Shown: positions 20,535-30,413 of the stretch, piece after piece | Layout of the letters: each line of letters starts with the position of its first letter | Numbering within the stretch: the first letter of the stretch is position 1 | DNA from: an uncultured Bacteroidales bacterium | Lineage (GTDB): Bacteria > Bacteroidota > Bacteroidia > Bacteroidales > UBA932 | Direction of reading: 5' to 3' | Assembly: GCA_947302175.1 (NCBI GenBank) | Contig: CAMYVB010000009.1 | Span: 1-64,000 of the forward strand | Length of the DNA stretch: 64,000 nt | The notes under the pieces: generated by a model | Databases searched by the model: none | What the model saw: the letters and a program-made list of their open reading frames with translations, nothing else | What the model was told of the DNA's origin: nothing | Position numbers and translations under genes: made by a program

Positions 20535-21867
20535 GAGAGATTTTATTAAGGCTTCCGCAGCATCGGCGGCGGCAATAGGCCTTGCATCATGCACAGACGG
20601 CCACAAAGAGGGCACCGTTAAGCAGCAGACTGAAATTGAAGGCGAAATGACCTACCGTCCCAACACCGACGGCAGCGACAGCGTGTCGCTTCTAGGCTAC
20701 GGCTGCATGAGATGGAAGATGAAGACTCTCGAGGACGGCAGCCAGGTCGTGGACCAGGACAATGTCAACGAACTTGTGGACTACGCCATCGCCCACGGCG
20801 TCAACTACTTCGACACTTCGCCCGTGTACCTCCAGGGCCAGAGCGAGCAGGCGGCGGCAACAGCCCTCCTGCGCCACCCCCGCGACAGCTACTACATCGC
20901 GACCAAGATGTCCAATTTCTCCAACGCCGGCAAGGAAGCGAGCCTTAGGATGTATCACCGCTCTTTCGAAATCTTCCAGACCGACCACATGGACTACTAC
21001 CTGCTCCACTCGGTGAGCGGAGAGGCGGACTTCAAGAGGCGTTTTTTCGACAACGGCATTCTGGACTTCCTTCTCGAAGAGCGCCGCAAAGGCCGCATAC
21101 GCAACCTTGGCCTGTCGTTCCACGGCCCCGTCGAAGGCTTCGACTACCTCGTGTCCCTCCACGACAAGTACCACTGGGACTTCGTCCAGATACAGATGAA
21201 CTACGTGGACTGGAACCACGCTACCGGCCGCAACGTCAACGCCAGCTACCTCTACTCAGAGCTCGACAAGCGCGGCATTCCCGTAGTCATAATGGAGCCC
21301 CTTCTCGGCGGCCAGCTCGGCAACCTTCCCACACCCGTGGCCAGGCGCCTCAAGGAAATGGAACCCTCGAAAAGCGTCGCATCCTGGGCCTTCCGCTTCT
21401 GCGGCACTTTCCCCCGCGTCATGACCATCCTGAGCGGCATGGTCTATTACGAGCACCTGCATGACAACCTTATGAACCTGAGCGGCCTTAAGCCCCTCAC
21501 CGGGCAGGAGCTCGCCACACTCGAGGAACTGGCCGTCGCCATCAGGCAATTTCCCTTGATCCCCTGCACAAGCTGCAACTACTGCATGCCCTGCCCCTAC
21601 GGCATAGACATACCCGGTATATTCAACCACTACAACGCCGCAGTCAACGACGGAGCCCTGCCCGAAAGCAGCGCCCAGAAAGACTTTAAGCGCCTCAAGC
21701 GAAAATACCTCACCTCATACGACAAAGCCATCGAGTCCGCCCGCCAGGCCGACCATTGCATCTCCTGCCGCCAGTGCATTTCCCACTGCCCGCAGCGCAT
21801 CCGCATACCCGGCGAACTCGCACGCATAGACAATTACATAGAAAAACTTAAGCAAGAAACATTATGA
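20527..21867 (+). CDS. Aldo/keto reductase with C-terminal 4Fe-4S clusters and twin-arginine-like signal
   Basis: MDRRDFIKASAASAAAIGLASC; AKR core; CTSCNYCMPCPYGIDIP and CISCRQCISHCPQRI. Confidence 0.87.
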   Translation: MDRRDFIKASAASAAAIGLASCTDGHKEGTVKQQTEIEGEMTYRPNTDGSDSVSLLGYGCMRWKMKTLEDGSQVVDQDNVNELVDYAIAHGVNYFDTSPVYLQGQSEQAAATALLRHPRDSYYIATKMSNFSNAGKEASLRMYHRSFEIFQTDHMDYYLLHSVSGEADFKRRFFDNGILDFLLEERRKGRIRNLGLSFHGPVEGFDYLVSLHDKYHWDFVQIQMNYVDWNHATGRNVNASYLYSELDKRGIPVVIMEPLLGGQLGNLPTPVARRLKEMEPSKSVASWAFRFCGTFPRVMTILSGMVYYEHLHDNLMNLSGLKPLTGQELATLEELAVAIRQFPLIPCTSCNYCMPCPYGIDIPGIFNHYNAAVNDGALPESSAQKDFKRLKRKYLTSYDKAIESARQADHCISCRQCISHCPQRIRIPGELARIDNYIEKLKQETL

Positions 21868-23948
21868 AAAAGACCCCGGCAGCGGCCCTGACCCTGCTTT
21901 TTACCCTTTCCTGCACTATGGAAAATCCCCTTCTTACTGAATCCCCCCTGCCTTACGGTGCCCCGCAGTTCGACAAAATACGCACCGAGCACTATATGCC
22001 CGCCTTCGAGCAGGGCATCAAAGAGGCCAAGGCTGAAATCGATGCGATAGCATCCAACCCCGAGCCCCCCACTTTCGAAAACACCATCGAGGCCCTCGAG
22101 CGCTCCGGCAAGACCCTCGACCGCGTGAGCGGCATATTCTACAATCTCCTCGAAGCCGACACCAACGAGGAAATGCAGGCCATCGCCGAGGAAATCTCGC
22201 CCAAGATGACCGAGTACTCAATGTACGTCTCTCTCAACGAGCCCCTCTTCCAAAGGATCAAGGCCGTCTATGAGCAAAGGGAAACGCTCGGTCTCGAACA
22301 GGACCAGCTCAAGCTCCTCTGCGACACCTTCAAGAGTTTCGAAAGGTCGGGCGCCAACCTTTCCCCCGAAGCCAAGGAGGAATACAGCAAGCTCTCCGAG
22401 GAGCTGTCGCTGCTTACTCTCCAATTCGGCAAGAACGTCCTTTCCGCCACCAACGCCTACACCCTCGACATCACAGACGAGGCTCTCATAGCCGAACTCC
22501 CCGGCTTCGTCAAGGAAGCCGCCGCAGAGAACGCCAAGAGCCGCGGCAAGGAAGGCTGGACCTTCGACCTGTCCTACCCCAGCTACTCCGCCTTCATGCA
22601 GTACAGCTCCAACCGCGAGCTCAAGAAGCAGATATACATGGCCTACAACAGCAAGGCCCTAGGCGGTGACTTCGACAACACGGGCATAGTGCGCGACATC
22701 GTCGTCGGCAGGGCCCGCATGGCCAATCTCCTCGGCTATGACACCTACGCCGAATATGTGGCCGAAGACCGCATGGCAAAGACTCCCGAGACCATAGCAC
22801 GCTTCCTCGACGGCCTGCTCAAGCCCTCCCTTCCAAAGGCAAAGGAAGAAGTCGCAGCTCTTCTCGACTACGCCCGCAGCCAGGGTTTTGAAGACTCCGT
22901 CCTGCAGCCCTGGGACTTCAGCTACTGGTCCGAGCAGTACAAGGACGCCCACTACAATCTCGCAGACAGCCTCCTCAAGCCCTATTTCCCGCTTGATAAA
23001 TGCATAGACGCGGTGCTCGGCCTCGCCGGCAATCTCTACGGCCTGCAGTTCACCGAGCGCAAGGACATCCCCGTCTATCATAAGGACGTAAAAGTCTATG
23101 ACGTCACCGACGCTTCCGGCCGCCACATGGCCCTCTTCTATGCAGACTTCTTCCCCCGCGAGAGCAAGAGGGGCGGAGCCTGGATGACCGAATTCCGCGG
23201 CCAGAGCATAGTGGACGGCGTCGAGCAGCGTCCCTTCGTGAGCATAGTGACCAATTTCACCAAACCCACCTCGACGTCTCCTTCGCTTCTCACCCACTAC
23301 GAGCTCACCACTTTCCTGCACGAGTTCGGCCATTCTCTGCACGGCATGCTCGCAGAAGGACGCTACAGCTCCCAGACCGGCACCAACGTAGCCACAGACT
23401 TCGTTGAGCTGCCTTCCCAGATCATGGAGAACTGGGGCTACGAAAAGGAATTCCTTGAGCCCTTCGCTGCTCATTACCAGACCGGTGAGCCCATCCCCGC
23501 CGAATACATAGAGCGCATCGCTGCTGCTAAGAACTATCTTGCCGCATACCTACAGGTACGCCAGCTTCATTTCGGCATACTTGACCAAGCATGGCACACC
23601 CTCAAGGAAGTGCCTCAGCAGGATGTAGAGACTTTCGAGAAGAGCGTCCTTACGCCCATCAGCGTCATGCCTTCCGTGCCCGGCACATGCATCTCCACCT
23701 CCATCACACACCTCTTCTCCGGCGGTTACGGAGCCGGTTACTACTCTTACAAATGGTCGGAAGCCCTCGAGGCCGACGCTTTCAGCTATTTCCAGGAAAC
23801 AGGTCTTCTTGGCGGCGAAGCTGCCGACAGCTTCCGCGAAAACATCCTTTCAAAAGGCAGCACCGAAGACGAGGCCGTGCTCTACCGCCGCTTCCGCGGC
23901 CGTGACCCCGAGCCCGACGCCCTGCTTAAAAAACTTGGCATAATTTAG
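21864..23948 (+). CDS. M3-family metallopeptidase (peptidyl-dipeptidase/oligopeptidase A type), lipoprotein
   Basis: HEFGHSLHGMLAEGRYSSQTGTNVATDFVELPSQIMENW; lipobox-like TLSC. Confidence 0.92.
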   Translation: MKKTPAAALTLLFTLSCTMENPLLTESPLPYGAPQFDKIRTEHYMPAFEQGIKEAKAEIDAIASNPEPPTFENTIEALERSGKTLDRVSGIFYNLLEADTNEEMQAIAEEISPKMTEYSMYVSLNEPLFQRIKAVYEQRETLGLEQDQLKLLCDTFKSFERSGANLSPEAKEEYSKLSEELSLLTLQFGKNVLSATNAYTLDITDEALIAELPGFVKEAAAENAKSRGKEGWTFDLSYPSYSAFMQYSSNRELKKQIYMAYNSKALGGDFDNTGIVRDIVVGRARMANLLGYDTYAEYVAEDRMAKTPETIARFLDGLLKPSLPKAKEEVAALLDYARSQGFEDSVLQPWDFSYWSEQYKDAHYNLADSLLKPYFPLDKCIDAVLGLAGNLYGLQFTERKDIPVYHKDVKVYDVTDASGRHMALFYADFFPRESKRGGAWMTEFRGQSIVDGVEQRPFVSIVTNFTKPTSTSPSLLTHYELTTFLHEFGHSLHGMLAEGRYSSQTGTNVATDFVELPSQIMENWGYEKEFLEPFAAHYQTGEPIPAEYIERIAAAKNYLAAYLQVRQLHFGILDQAWHTLKEVPQQDVETFEKSVLTPISVMPSVPGTCISTSITHLFSGGYGAGYYSYKWSEALEADAFSYFQETGLLGGEAADSFRENILSKGSTEDEAVLYRRFRGRDPEPDALLKKLGII

Positions 23949-23949
23949 T

Positions 23950-25452
23950 ATGACACATATCAGAATAAGCCGCATACTCGCGGCTCTTTCGCTGCTACTC
24001 TGCCTCACTTCATGCGAGTGGTTCAAGGGTGGCGATGATGAAAAGGGGCCCAACTACGAGACTTGGAAGTCAGTCGGCTACTTCGGAGCCAATTTGATGA
24101 ACACCTACTACCTCTGGGAGGAAGAAGTGGGCGCCGACATCCAGGAGTGGATGTCCAGGCGCGGCTACGTGGATCCGATAGAGACCGTAGCTGACATACG
24201 CTACAAGGAAAACGGCAAGGACTATGACCGCTGGACCGAGATGTTCAATGACATCGAATCCGTCGAAGACACCTTCCAGGGAGTCAGCACCACCTACGGC
24301 TGCAGCATCGTCCTCAAGATGTGGTCGCAGGATCAGGTAGTCGCCGTAATTACCCTTGTCTACCCCGGCTCCCCTGCAGCAAATGCCGGACTCAAGAGGG
24401 GTGACATTGTTTTCACGGTCGACGGAAAGGCCATGAATACTTCAAACTACTATGATCTTGTCACCTCGCACTTCCTCTACAGCCCTTCGTGCAGGATAGG
24501 CGTAAGCCGGACAGGGTCCGATATCGTAAACGAAGTGTCAATGACTGCCGTTACCATGTATGAAAACCCGGTGGTGCATCACGACGTTTTCGACATCAAC
24601 GGAAAGAAGGTCGGCTATCTCTTCTATTCCAGCTTCACCTTGAGGTCCATACCCGAGCTCATCGAAGTCTTCAGGGGTTTCAAAGCCGAAGGCGTAAAAG
24701 AGCTCATCATAGACCTTAGGTATAACGGCGGCGGCTATGTAACGGCAGAGGAAGTCCTCGCTTCCATGATTGCCCCCGCAAAGAACGTCAGTGCCGGGGA
24801 TATCTTTGAAATATCCACCTACAACGAAACTCTCACGAAGGCGTATATGAAGCAGTATGGCGATGACGCCCTGAACAGCCACTTCACGACCAGCTTCACT
24901 TATGAAGAAGACGGACAGAAGTATTCATACAGCACCGCAGGCCTCAATCTCGGCATTTCTAAGCTCTATGCCATCGTGGACAGCGGCTCGGCGTCAGCTT
25001 CCGAAAGCCTCCTTGTGGGCCTTATGCCCTATATGGACGTTGTCACTATCGGCGGCCGTACCCACGGCAAGTTCTGCTCCGGCATAACATATTCGGCCGA
25101 CGACTGGTACGAAGAGATGAGTGACTATATCCTGTCTTCCATACGCAAGAATGCCCCCCTTGCTTCAGGATGGGGAATGTACATCATGATAGGCAGCTAC
25201 TCCGACTGCAACGGCGACAATCCCTGCCGCCCCAACGGTCTGACTCCCCGCTACGAGGCTGAAGACATCCCTGAGAACGGCCATGCCATAGGCGACCCCT
25301 ATGAGGGCATGCTCCGCCAGGCTCTCACCCTTGCCGGCAAGACCGACTGGGTGCGCCCTGAATCCACAGCCCCTGCCGTGCAGGAACTGCCTGATATGGC
25401 GCTCCAGGTCGAATCTCCCGTCTTCGGTCGCCGCATCATCTCCTTAAAATAA
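23950..25452 (+). CDS. S41-family peptidase with PDZ domain, lipoprotein
   Basis: LTSCEWF lipobox, PDZ (AANAGLKRGDIVFTVDG), LIIDLRYNGGGYVTAEEV, VDSGSASASESLL. Confidence 0.88.
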   Translation: MTHIRISRILAALSLLLCLTSCEWFKGGDDEKGPNYETWKSVGYFGANLMNTYYLWEEEVGADIQEWMSRRGYVDPIETVADIRYKENGKDYDRWTEMFNDIESVEDTFQGVSTTYGCSIVLKMWSQDQVVAVITLVYPGSPAANAGLKRGDIVFTVDGKAMNTSNYYDLVTSHFLYSPSCRIGVSRTGSDIVNEVSMTAVTMYENPVVHHDVFDINGKKVGYLFYSSFTLRSIPELIEVFRGFKAEGVKELIIDLRYNGGGYVTAEEVLASMIAPAKNVSAGDIFEISTYNETLTKAYMKQYGDDALNSHFTTSFTYEEDGQKYSYSTAGLNLGISKLYAIVDSGSASASESLLVGLMPYMDVVTIGGRTHGKFCSGITYSADDWYEEMSDYILSSIRKNAPLASGWGMYIMIGSYSDCNGDNPCRPNGLTPRYEAEDIPENGHAIGDPYEGMLRQALTLAGKTDWVRPESTAPAVQELPDMALQVESPVFGRRIISLK

Positions 25453-25458
25453 ATAAAA

Positions 25459-25546
25459 GCTAAGGCAGGCAGCTTCGGTTCCTGAGCCTGTCGAAGGAAC
25501 CGAAGCTCCCAACAGAACGGTCGCTCAGGAAACTGCCTGCCTTAGC
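25459..25546. repeat. Nested inverted repeats between convergent genes (bidirectional terminator/REP-like)
   Basis: Outer GCTAAGGCAGGCAG (25459-25472)/CTGCCTGCCTTAGC (25533-25546); inner AGCTTCGGTTCCT (25471-25483)/AGGAACCGAAGCT (25495-25507). Both perfect. Confidence 0.9.
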
Positions 25547-25565
25547 GTAAAACATAGCCAAGTGG

Positions 25566-26081
25566 TTATCGGGGGCGGACGAGAGGGACGGTGCCGGGGA
25601 TGATGTCTTCCTCCTCGGGGGTAAGGTGTATTATGCGCTGATTGGGAGAGCCGCGGAAAAGAAGGGTCGTATCGCGCTGCTCAAGGATGAACGGACCGTC
25701 CACCAGGACGTCGATCCAAGGCAGCATCTGGGCAAGATGCTCGTCCGCAAGGATCTCCTCATAGGTAAACCCCGTCCAGCACCAAATAGTCTTATTAGTC
25801 TCCTCCTTAATCCTGCGGGCAAGCTCCGTAAAGGCATCGACCTGATAGAAAGGATCTCCGCCGGAAAATGAAACATTGCTGAACTCGTCGGACTTGATTA
25901 GATCAAGAAGATCGTCCACGCTCACCCAGTGGCCGTTTTTCATGTCCCACGACTGGGGATTATGACAGCCGGGGCATTTGTGGTAGCAACCCGCACAGTA
26001 TATAGAAGTGCGCAGACCGGGGCCGTCGGCCATGGTCTGCTCAATCACTTCCATTATACATATCTTGTCCTTCTCCCTCAT
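25566..26081 (-). CDS. nrdG: Anaerobic ribonucleoside-triphosphate reductase activating protein
   Basis: GPGLRTSIYCAGCYHKCPGCHNPQSWD radical-SAM motif; adjacent to nrdD. ATG at 26081 chosen. Confidence 0.93.
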   Translation of the reverse strand: MREKDKICIMEVIEQTMADGPGLRTSIYCAGCYHKCPGCHNPQSWDMKNGHWVSVDDLLDLIKSDEFSNVSFSGGDPFYQVDAFTELARRIKEETNKTIWCWTGFTYEEILADEHLAQMLPWIDVLVDGPFILEQRDTTLLFRGSPNQRIIHLTPEEEDIIPGTVPLVRPR

Positions 26082-26107
26082 AGCGGAGCAGGCAGGGGGT
26101 ATGGAGA

Positions 26108-28315
26108 CTATTTGTGGATGACGCGGTCCTTCAGCTCGGCGAGCTTGCCGCTGTTCCAGCGGTTGGTGGTGCCGACGAGGTAGCCGGTGATGCGCTGGAG
26201 GGTGTCGATGTTGTGACCGTGGCAGTGAGGGCACTCCTCGAGACCTTCGGTGGCATCTTCGTAGCCGCAATCGAGGCAGCGGTTGCGGTTGTGGTTCACG
26301 CTGCCGTAGCCGATGTCGTACTTGTCCATGAGGTCGACTATGGACATTATGGCTTCGGGATTGTGCGTTGCGTCACCGTCGATTTCGACATAGAAGATAT
26401 GACCGGCGTTCTCGTACTTGTGATAAGGGCCTTCGATCTCGGCCTTGTGCTGGGGAGTGCACTTGTAGTAGACGGGGACGTGGGTGGAGTTGGTGTAGTA
26501 GTCCTTGTCGGTGACTCCGGGGATGATGCCGTATTTCTTGCGGTCCATCTTGGTGAATCGGCCGGCAAGGCCTTCGGCAGGAGTTGCGAAGAAGCTGAAA
26601 TTGTGCTGGTAGCTCTCGGAGAAGCCGTTGACCCTCTCTGCCATGTGGGCAATGATCCTCAGGCCGAGCTCCTGGGCTTCGTCGCTCTCTCCGTGATGTT
26701 TGCCTATGAGGGCTATGAGGGTCTCGGCTAGGCCTATGAAGCCTATTGCGAGGGTGCCCTGGTTCATCACCTTGTCTATGGTGTCGCAATCCTCGAGCTC
26801 GTCGCTGCCCAGCCACAAGCCGCTCATGAGCAGAGGGAACTGCTTCTTGAGGGCGGTGCGCTGGAAATTGTAGCGCTCATTGAGCTGCTTGGCTGCAATG
26901 TCGAGAGCCCAGTCCACCTTTTCCATGAAGGCGGCGATTCTCTCCTCCTTATTCTGGATGTGGCGGCACTCTATGGCGATGCGGACTATGTTCACGGTGG
27001 TGAAACTAAGGTTGCCGCGGCCTATGCTGGTCTTGGGGCCGAACATGTTGCCATACACCCTGGTGCGGCAGCCCATAGTGGCGACCTCGTGCTCGAAACG
27101 ACGGGGATCGTCCTCCTTCCAGGCGTCATCCTGGTTGTAGCTTGCGTCCAGATTGAGGAAGTTGGGGAAGAAACGACGGGCCGAAACCTTGCAGGCGAAT
27201 TTATAGAGGTCGTAGTTGGGGTCGGTGGGAAGATAGCTCACTCCCCTCTTCTTTTTCCATATCTGGATGGGGAAGATGGCAGTGCTGCCGTTGCCGACGC
27301 CTTCATAAGTGGTGTTGAGGATCTCGCGGATTATGCAGCGGCCTTCGGCGCTGGTGTCCGTGCCGTAGTTGATGGAGCTGAAGACCACCTGGTTGCCACC
27401 GCGGGAGTGGATGGTGTTCATGTTGTGGACAAACGCCTCCATGGACTGGTGGACGCGGCCGACGGTCTGGTTGACAGCCTGCTGGACGGCGCGCTCGTCG
27501 CCGAGAAGGCCCGTGAGGTCGCGGCGGAGGTAATCGCGTACGGGAACGTCGTAAAGGTGGGAGTAGGAACGGTTGTCGTAGGACTCGAGTTTCTGAAGCT
27601 CCTCCTTGAAGGTGTAGCGCACGTAAGGGGCGAGATAGTAGTCGAAGGCGGGGATGGCCTGGCCGCCGTGCATCTCGTTCTGGACAGTCTCCATGGAGAT
27701 GCAGGCCAGGACTGCGGCAGTCTCTATCCTCTTGGCGGGACGGGACTCGCCGTGACCGGCCTTCAGGCCGTTCTGGAGTATCTTGTCAAGAGGGTGCTGG
27801 ATACAGGTCAGGGACTTGGTGGGATAGTAATCCTTGTCGTGGATATGGATGTAGCCGTCCTGAACTGCGGCCTTGACGTCTTCGGAGAGCAGGCAGGCGT
27901 CGACATAGGCCTTGGTGCTCTCGGAAGCGAACTTCATCATCATGCCGGCAGGGGTGTCGGTATTCATGTTGGCGTTCTCACGGGTGACGTCTGTGGCCTG
28001 GGCGTCGATAATCTCCTGGAAGATCTCGTTGCTCTTTGCGTTGCGGGCGAGGCTGCGCTGGTTGCGGTAGGCGATGTATTTCTTTGCCGTCTCCTTGCGG
28101 GGCGAATTCATGAGCTCCATTTCTACGCAGTCCTGGATTTCCTCCACGCTCATCTCCTCTTTTTCGGCCTTGGAGATCTTGTCTGCTATCTGGGCGGCAA
28201 GTATGATGTCCTCACCCTGCTCGGAAGCCGCCATGGCTTTCAGGATGGCATCAACAATCTTCTGGATATTGAAATCGACGACACGTCCGTCGCGTTTTAC
28301 GACTCTCTTAATCAT
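26108..28315 (-). CDS. nrdD: Anaerobic (class III) ribonucleoside-triphosphate reductase
   Basis: ATP-cone N-terminus (VVKRDGRVVDFNIQKI), C-terminal Zn site CLDCGYEDATEGLEECPHC, glycyl radical RITGYLVGT. Confidence 0.95.
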   Translation of the reverse strand: MIKRVVKRDGRVVDFNIQKIVDAILKAMAASEQGEDIILAAQIADKISKAEKEEMSVEEIQDCVEMELMNSPRKETAKKYIAYRNQRSLARNAKSNEIFQEIIDAQATDVTRENANMNTDTPAGMMMKFASESTKAYVDACLLSEDVKAAVQDGYIHIHDKDYYPTKSLTCIQHPLDKILQNGLKAGHGESRPAKRIETAAVLACISMETVQNEMHGGQAIPAFDYYLAPYVRYTFKEELQKLESYDNRSYSHLYDVPVRDYLRRDLTGLLGDERAVQQAVNQTVGRVHQSMEAFVHNMNTIHSRGGNQVVFSSINYGTDTSAEGRCIIREILNTTYEGVGNGSTAIFPIQIWKKKRGVSYLPTDPNYDLYKFACKVSARRFFPNFLNLDASYNQDDAWKEDDPRRFEHEVATMGCRTRVYGNMFGPKTSIGRGNLSFTTVNIVRIAIECRHIQNKEERIAAFMEKVDWALDIAAKQLNERYNFQRTALKKQFPLLMSGLWLGSDELEDCDTIDKVMNQGTLAIGFIGLAETLIALIGKHHGESDEAQELGLRIIAHMAERVNGFSESYQHNFSFFATPAEGLAGRFTKMDRKKYGIIPGVTDKDYYTNSTHVPVYYKCTPQHKAEIEGPYHKYENAGHIFYVEIDGDATHNPEAIMSIVDLMDKYDIGYGSVNHNRNRCLDCGYEDATEGLEECPHCHGHNIDTLQRITGYLVGTTNRWNSGKLAELKDRVIHK

Positions 28316-28357
28316 ATCAGTGTTGGTTTGGTTTATTTCCCGAAGGGGAAGCTGAAA

Positions 28358-28365
28358 CAAAGGTA
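28358..28365 (-). promoter_or_regulatory. Candidate -7 box (TACCTTTG) for nrdDG
   Basis: TACCTTTG on the minus strand, about 43 bp upstream of the nrdD ATG. Confidence 0.45.
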
Positions 28366-28476
28366 AGATATAAATCCACAAGTTCAGCCGAATCCCTCAA
28401 GAAAAGTTATCAACAGACCCCGTTGATAAAAATTAAAACCATGTCTGTCAAGGGCTTACACCGAGGTTTACGCACG

Positions 28477-28501
28477 AAAAAACCGCCTCGCCGGCGGTTT
28501 T
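28477..28501. terminator. Rho-independent terminator
   Basis: AAAACCGCC-tcgcc-GGCGGTTTT hairpin. Confidence 0.75.
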
Positions 28502-28533
28502 ATAACAAAAGAGTTAGGTGCCTTGTGGATTAC

Positions 28534-29175
28534 TTACGAACCGACCACCCAGACCATTACATGGCCGTCAAAAACGATATATTCGAGCTCGAATTCCTCT
28601 TCGTTGCCGTCCTCGTCTTCGAATGTGGCCTCGAGCTCGCCGTCCCTGCGGGGATGGAATTTCTCGACCTCGATCTGCTCCGCGAAGTTGACGTCGTACT
28701 GGCCGAGCATCTTGTAGATGGCTTCCTTGGCGCACCAATAGATGGCGAGCTGGCCGTTGCGCTTCTCGTCGTCTTCGAGGTCGTCGATTTCGTCCTCGGA
28801 GAGGGCCTTCTTCTCCACGGGAGAGAAGTCGCGGGAAAGAGACTCGATATCTATTCCCACATCTTCATTGTCGTTGAGTATCACGGCCACGTATTCCTCC
28901 GTGTGGGTGATGCTGATATTGGTGACGCTGTTTTCGATGTAAGGCTTGCCGTTGTCGTGGTGGGAAAGATAGACCTTGTCCTCGAACATCTCGTTCAGGA
29001 GGGCCCTGACGGCGAGTTTCTGGCGCCTGAGCGACTCGCTCTTGAAGTAGGATATCTCTTCAAGCTCGTCGGAAGGCACTCCGCCGAGTTCTTTGAGTTC
29101 GTCTTCAGTTTCCGTGACCTGCCATACTCCGATGCGGGTCTTGTCTTCTAGTTCTTTTTTTAAGTAAAGTGGCAT
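28534..29175 (-). CDS. 4'-phosphopantetheinyl transferase superfamily protein
   Basis: VGIDIESLSRDFSP, YWCAKEAIYKMLG motifs; NISITHTEEYVAV. Confidence 0.85.
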   Translation of the reverse strand: MPLYLKKELEDKTRIGVWQVTETEDELKELGGVPSDELEEISYFKSESLRRQKLAVRALLNEMFEDKVYLSHHDNGKPYIENSVTNISITHTEEYVAVILNDNEDVGIDIESLSRDFSPVEKKALSEDEIDDLEDDEKRNGQLAIYWCAKEAIYKMLGQYDVNFAEQIEVEKFHPRRDGELEATFEDEDGNEEEFELEYIVFDGHVMVWVVGS

Positions 29176-29197
29176 ATTAATGCAATAAATTCCCCGC

Positions 29198-29320
29198 TCA
29201 GGCCTTCAGGCCCGGGCGGGAAACGGGTTGTTCATATTGTCCTATGGTCTCCAACGGGACCTCAGAGGCAGGGTCCGCTGTTATGCCGCAATCATCAGAT
29301 ATGCAACTGGGAGGCTCCAT
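29198..29320 (-). CDS. Candidate small protein, 40 aa (absent from the ORF track)
   Basis: ATG preceded by gacgaaaaa; translation MEPPSCISDDCGITADPASEVPLETIGQYEQPVSRPGLKA*; TATATTTG promoter upstream. A structured ncRNA is the alternative. Confidence 0.4.
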   Translation of the reverse strand: MEPPSCISDDCGITADPASEVPLETIGQYEQPVSRPGLKA

Positions 29321-29347
29321 TTTTTCGTCAAACTTTCTTTAACGGGA

Positions 29348-29355
29348 CAAATATA
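29348..29355 (-). promoter_or_regulatory. Candidate -7 box (TATATTTG) with upstream TTTG at 17 bp spacing
   Basis: Minus strand ctcttttTTTGaaataaaaaaatatcacTATATTTG fits TTTG...TAnnTTTG. Confidence 0.5.
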
Positions 29356-29382
29356 GTGATATTTTTTTATTTCAAAAAAGAG

Positions 29383-30375
29383 CTAGAGGTTCGCATTGAC
29401 CTTGGTCCACTCTTCGACAGCGGGGACTATGCCCAGGGTGACGATCTCGTCGCGCATCTTGCAGAGGTGCTCGTAGGAAGCCTTGAGGTCTGCGAGTTCG
29501 GTAGCGGTGCCTTCGGGGGTGGTGTAGTGGACGCCGGTCTTGTCAATGACTGTGGGCATAGCCATGAAAACGTTCTTGAAACCAAGCTCGGGAGCGTTGA
29601 CATAGCAGCCTGCGGGCCAGGTGAAAGGCTCGCCGCCCATTGCGGCCTCGATCATCTTGACGGCCTGGTATGCAGGGCTCTGGAAGGAGCTGCGGCCACG
29701 GAGCTTGATGATGTTGGAGCCGCCCTGGATGGTGGCGTGCTTGATTTCAGCCCATTTCTCTTCGCTGAGGCCGCACTCTGCGACGGGTTTGCCGTCTATC
29801 AGGGCCTTGCTTGCGAACACTGCCATGGCTTCGCCGTGACCGCCGTAGGTGCGGGCGCCGGTGACCTTGCACTGCTGGACGCCGAATTCGGCTGCGAGGG
29901 CCTCCTGGAGGCGGGTGGAGTCGAGGGCTGCGAGGCTGGTAAGCTGGTCGGCACGAAGACCGGAGTGGATGAGGGCGGTGAGAGCGGTGACGTCGGCGGG
30001 GTTGAAGATAACGACCACGTGCTTGACGTCGGGGCAGTATTTGCGGATGTTGTCACCGAAGTCGGCGGCAATCTGGCAGTTGCCCTTGAGCAGATCCTCG
30101 CGGGTCATGCCTTCCTTGCGGGGGGCGCCGCCGGAGGAAATGATGTATTTGGCATCCTTGAACGCGACGGCGGGGTCAACGGTCCAGGTAATATCGGCCT
30201 CAGGGAAAGCGCAGTGGTCCATCTCGGCGACTACGCCGCGAAGTCCGGGCTCATAGATGTCATAAAGACAGAGATTGGGAGTGAGGCGCAGCATCATGGC
30301 AGTCTGGGCCATGTTGGAGCCGATCATACCGGCGGCGCCTACGATAACGAGTTTCTCGTCAGTAAGGAATTTCAT
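29383..30375 (-). CDS. mdh: Malate dehydrogenase
   Basis: VIVGAAGMIGSNMAQTAMML, SSGGAPRKEGMTREDLLKGN, NPADVTALTAL. Confidence 0.92.
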   Translation of the reverse strand: MKFLTDEKLVIVGAAGMIGSNMAQTAMMLRLTPNLCLYDIYEPGLRGVVAEMDHCAFPEADITWTVDPAVAFKDAKYIISSGGAPRKEGMTREDLLKGNCQIAADFGDNIRKYCPDVKHVVVIFNPADVTALTALIHSGLRADQLTSLAALDSTRLQEALAAEFGVQQCKVTGARTYGGHGEAMAVFASKALIDGKPVAECGLSEEKWAEIKHATIQGGSNIIKLRGRSSFQSPAYQAVKMIEAAMGGEPFTWPAGCYVNAPELGFKNVFMAMPTVIDKTGVHYTTPEGTATELADLKASYEHLCKMRDEIVTLGIVPAVEEWTKVNANL

Positions 30376-30413
30376 GGTTTTAAATAATTAAGACTTTGTA
30401 TGTCAATAATATC

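Noticed and set aside
26960-28366. 468-aa plus-strand ORF
   Set aside because: Antisense shadow of nrdD.
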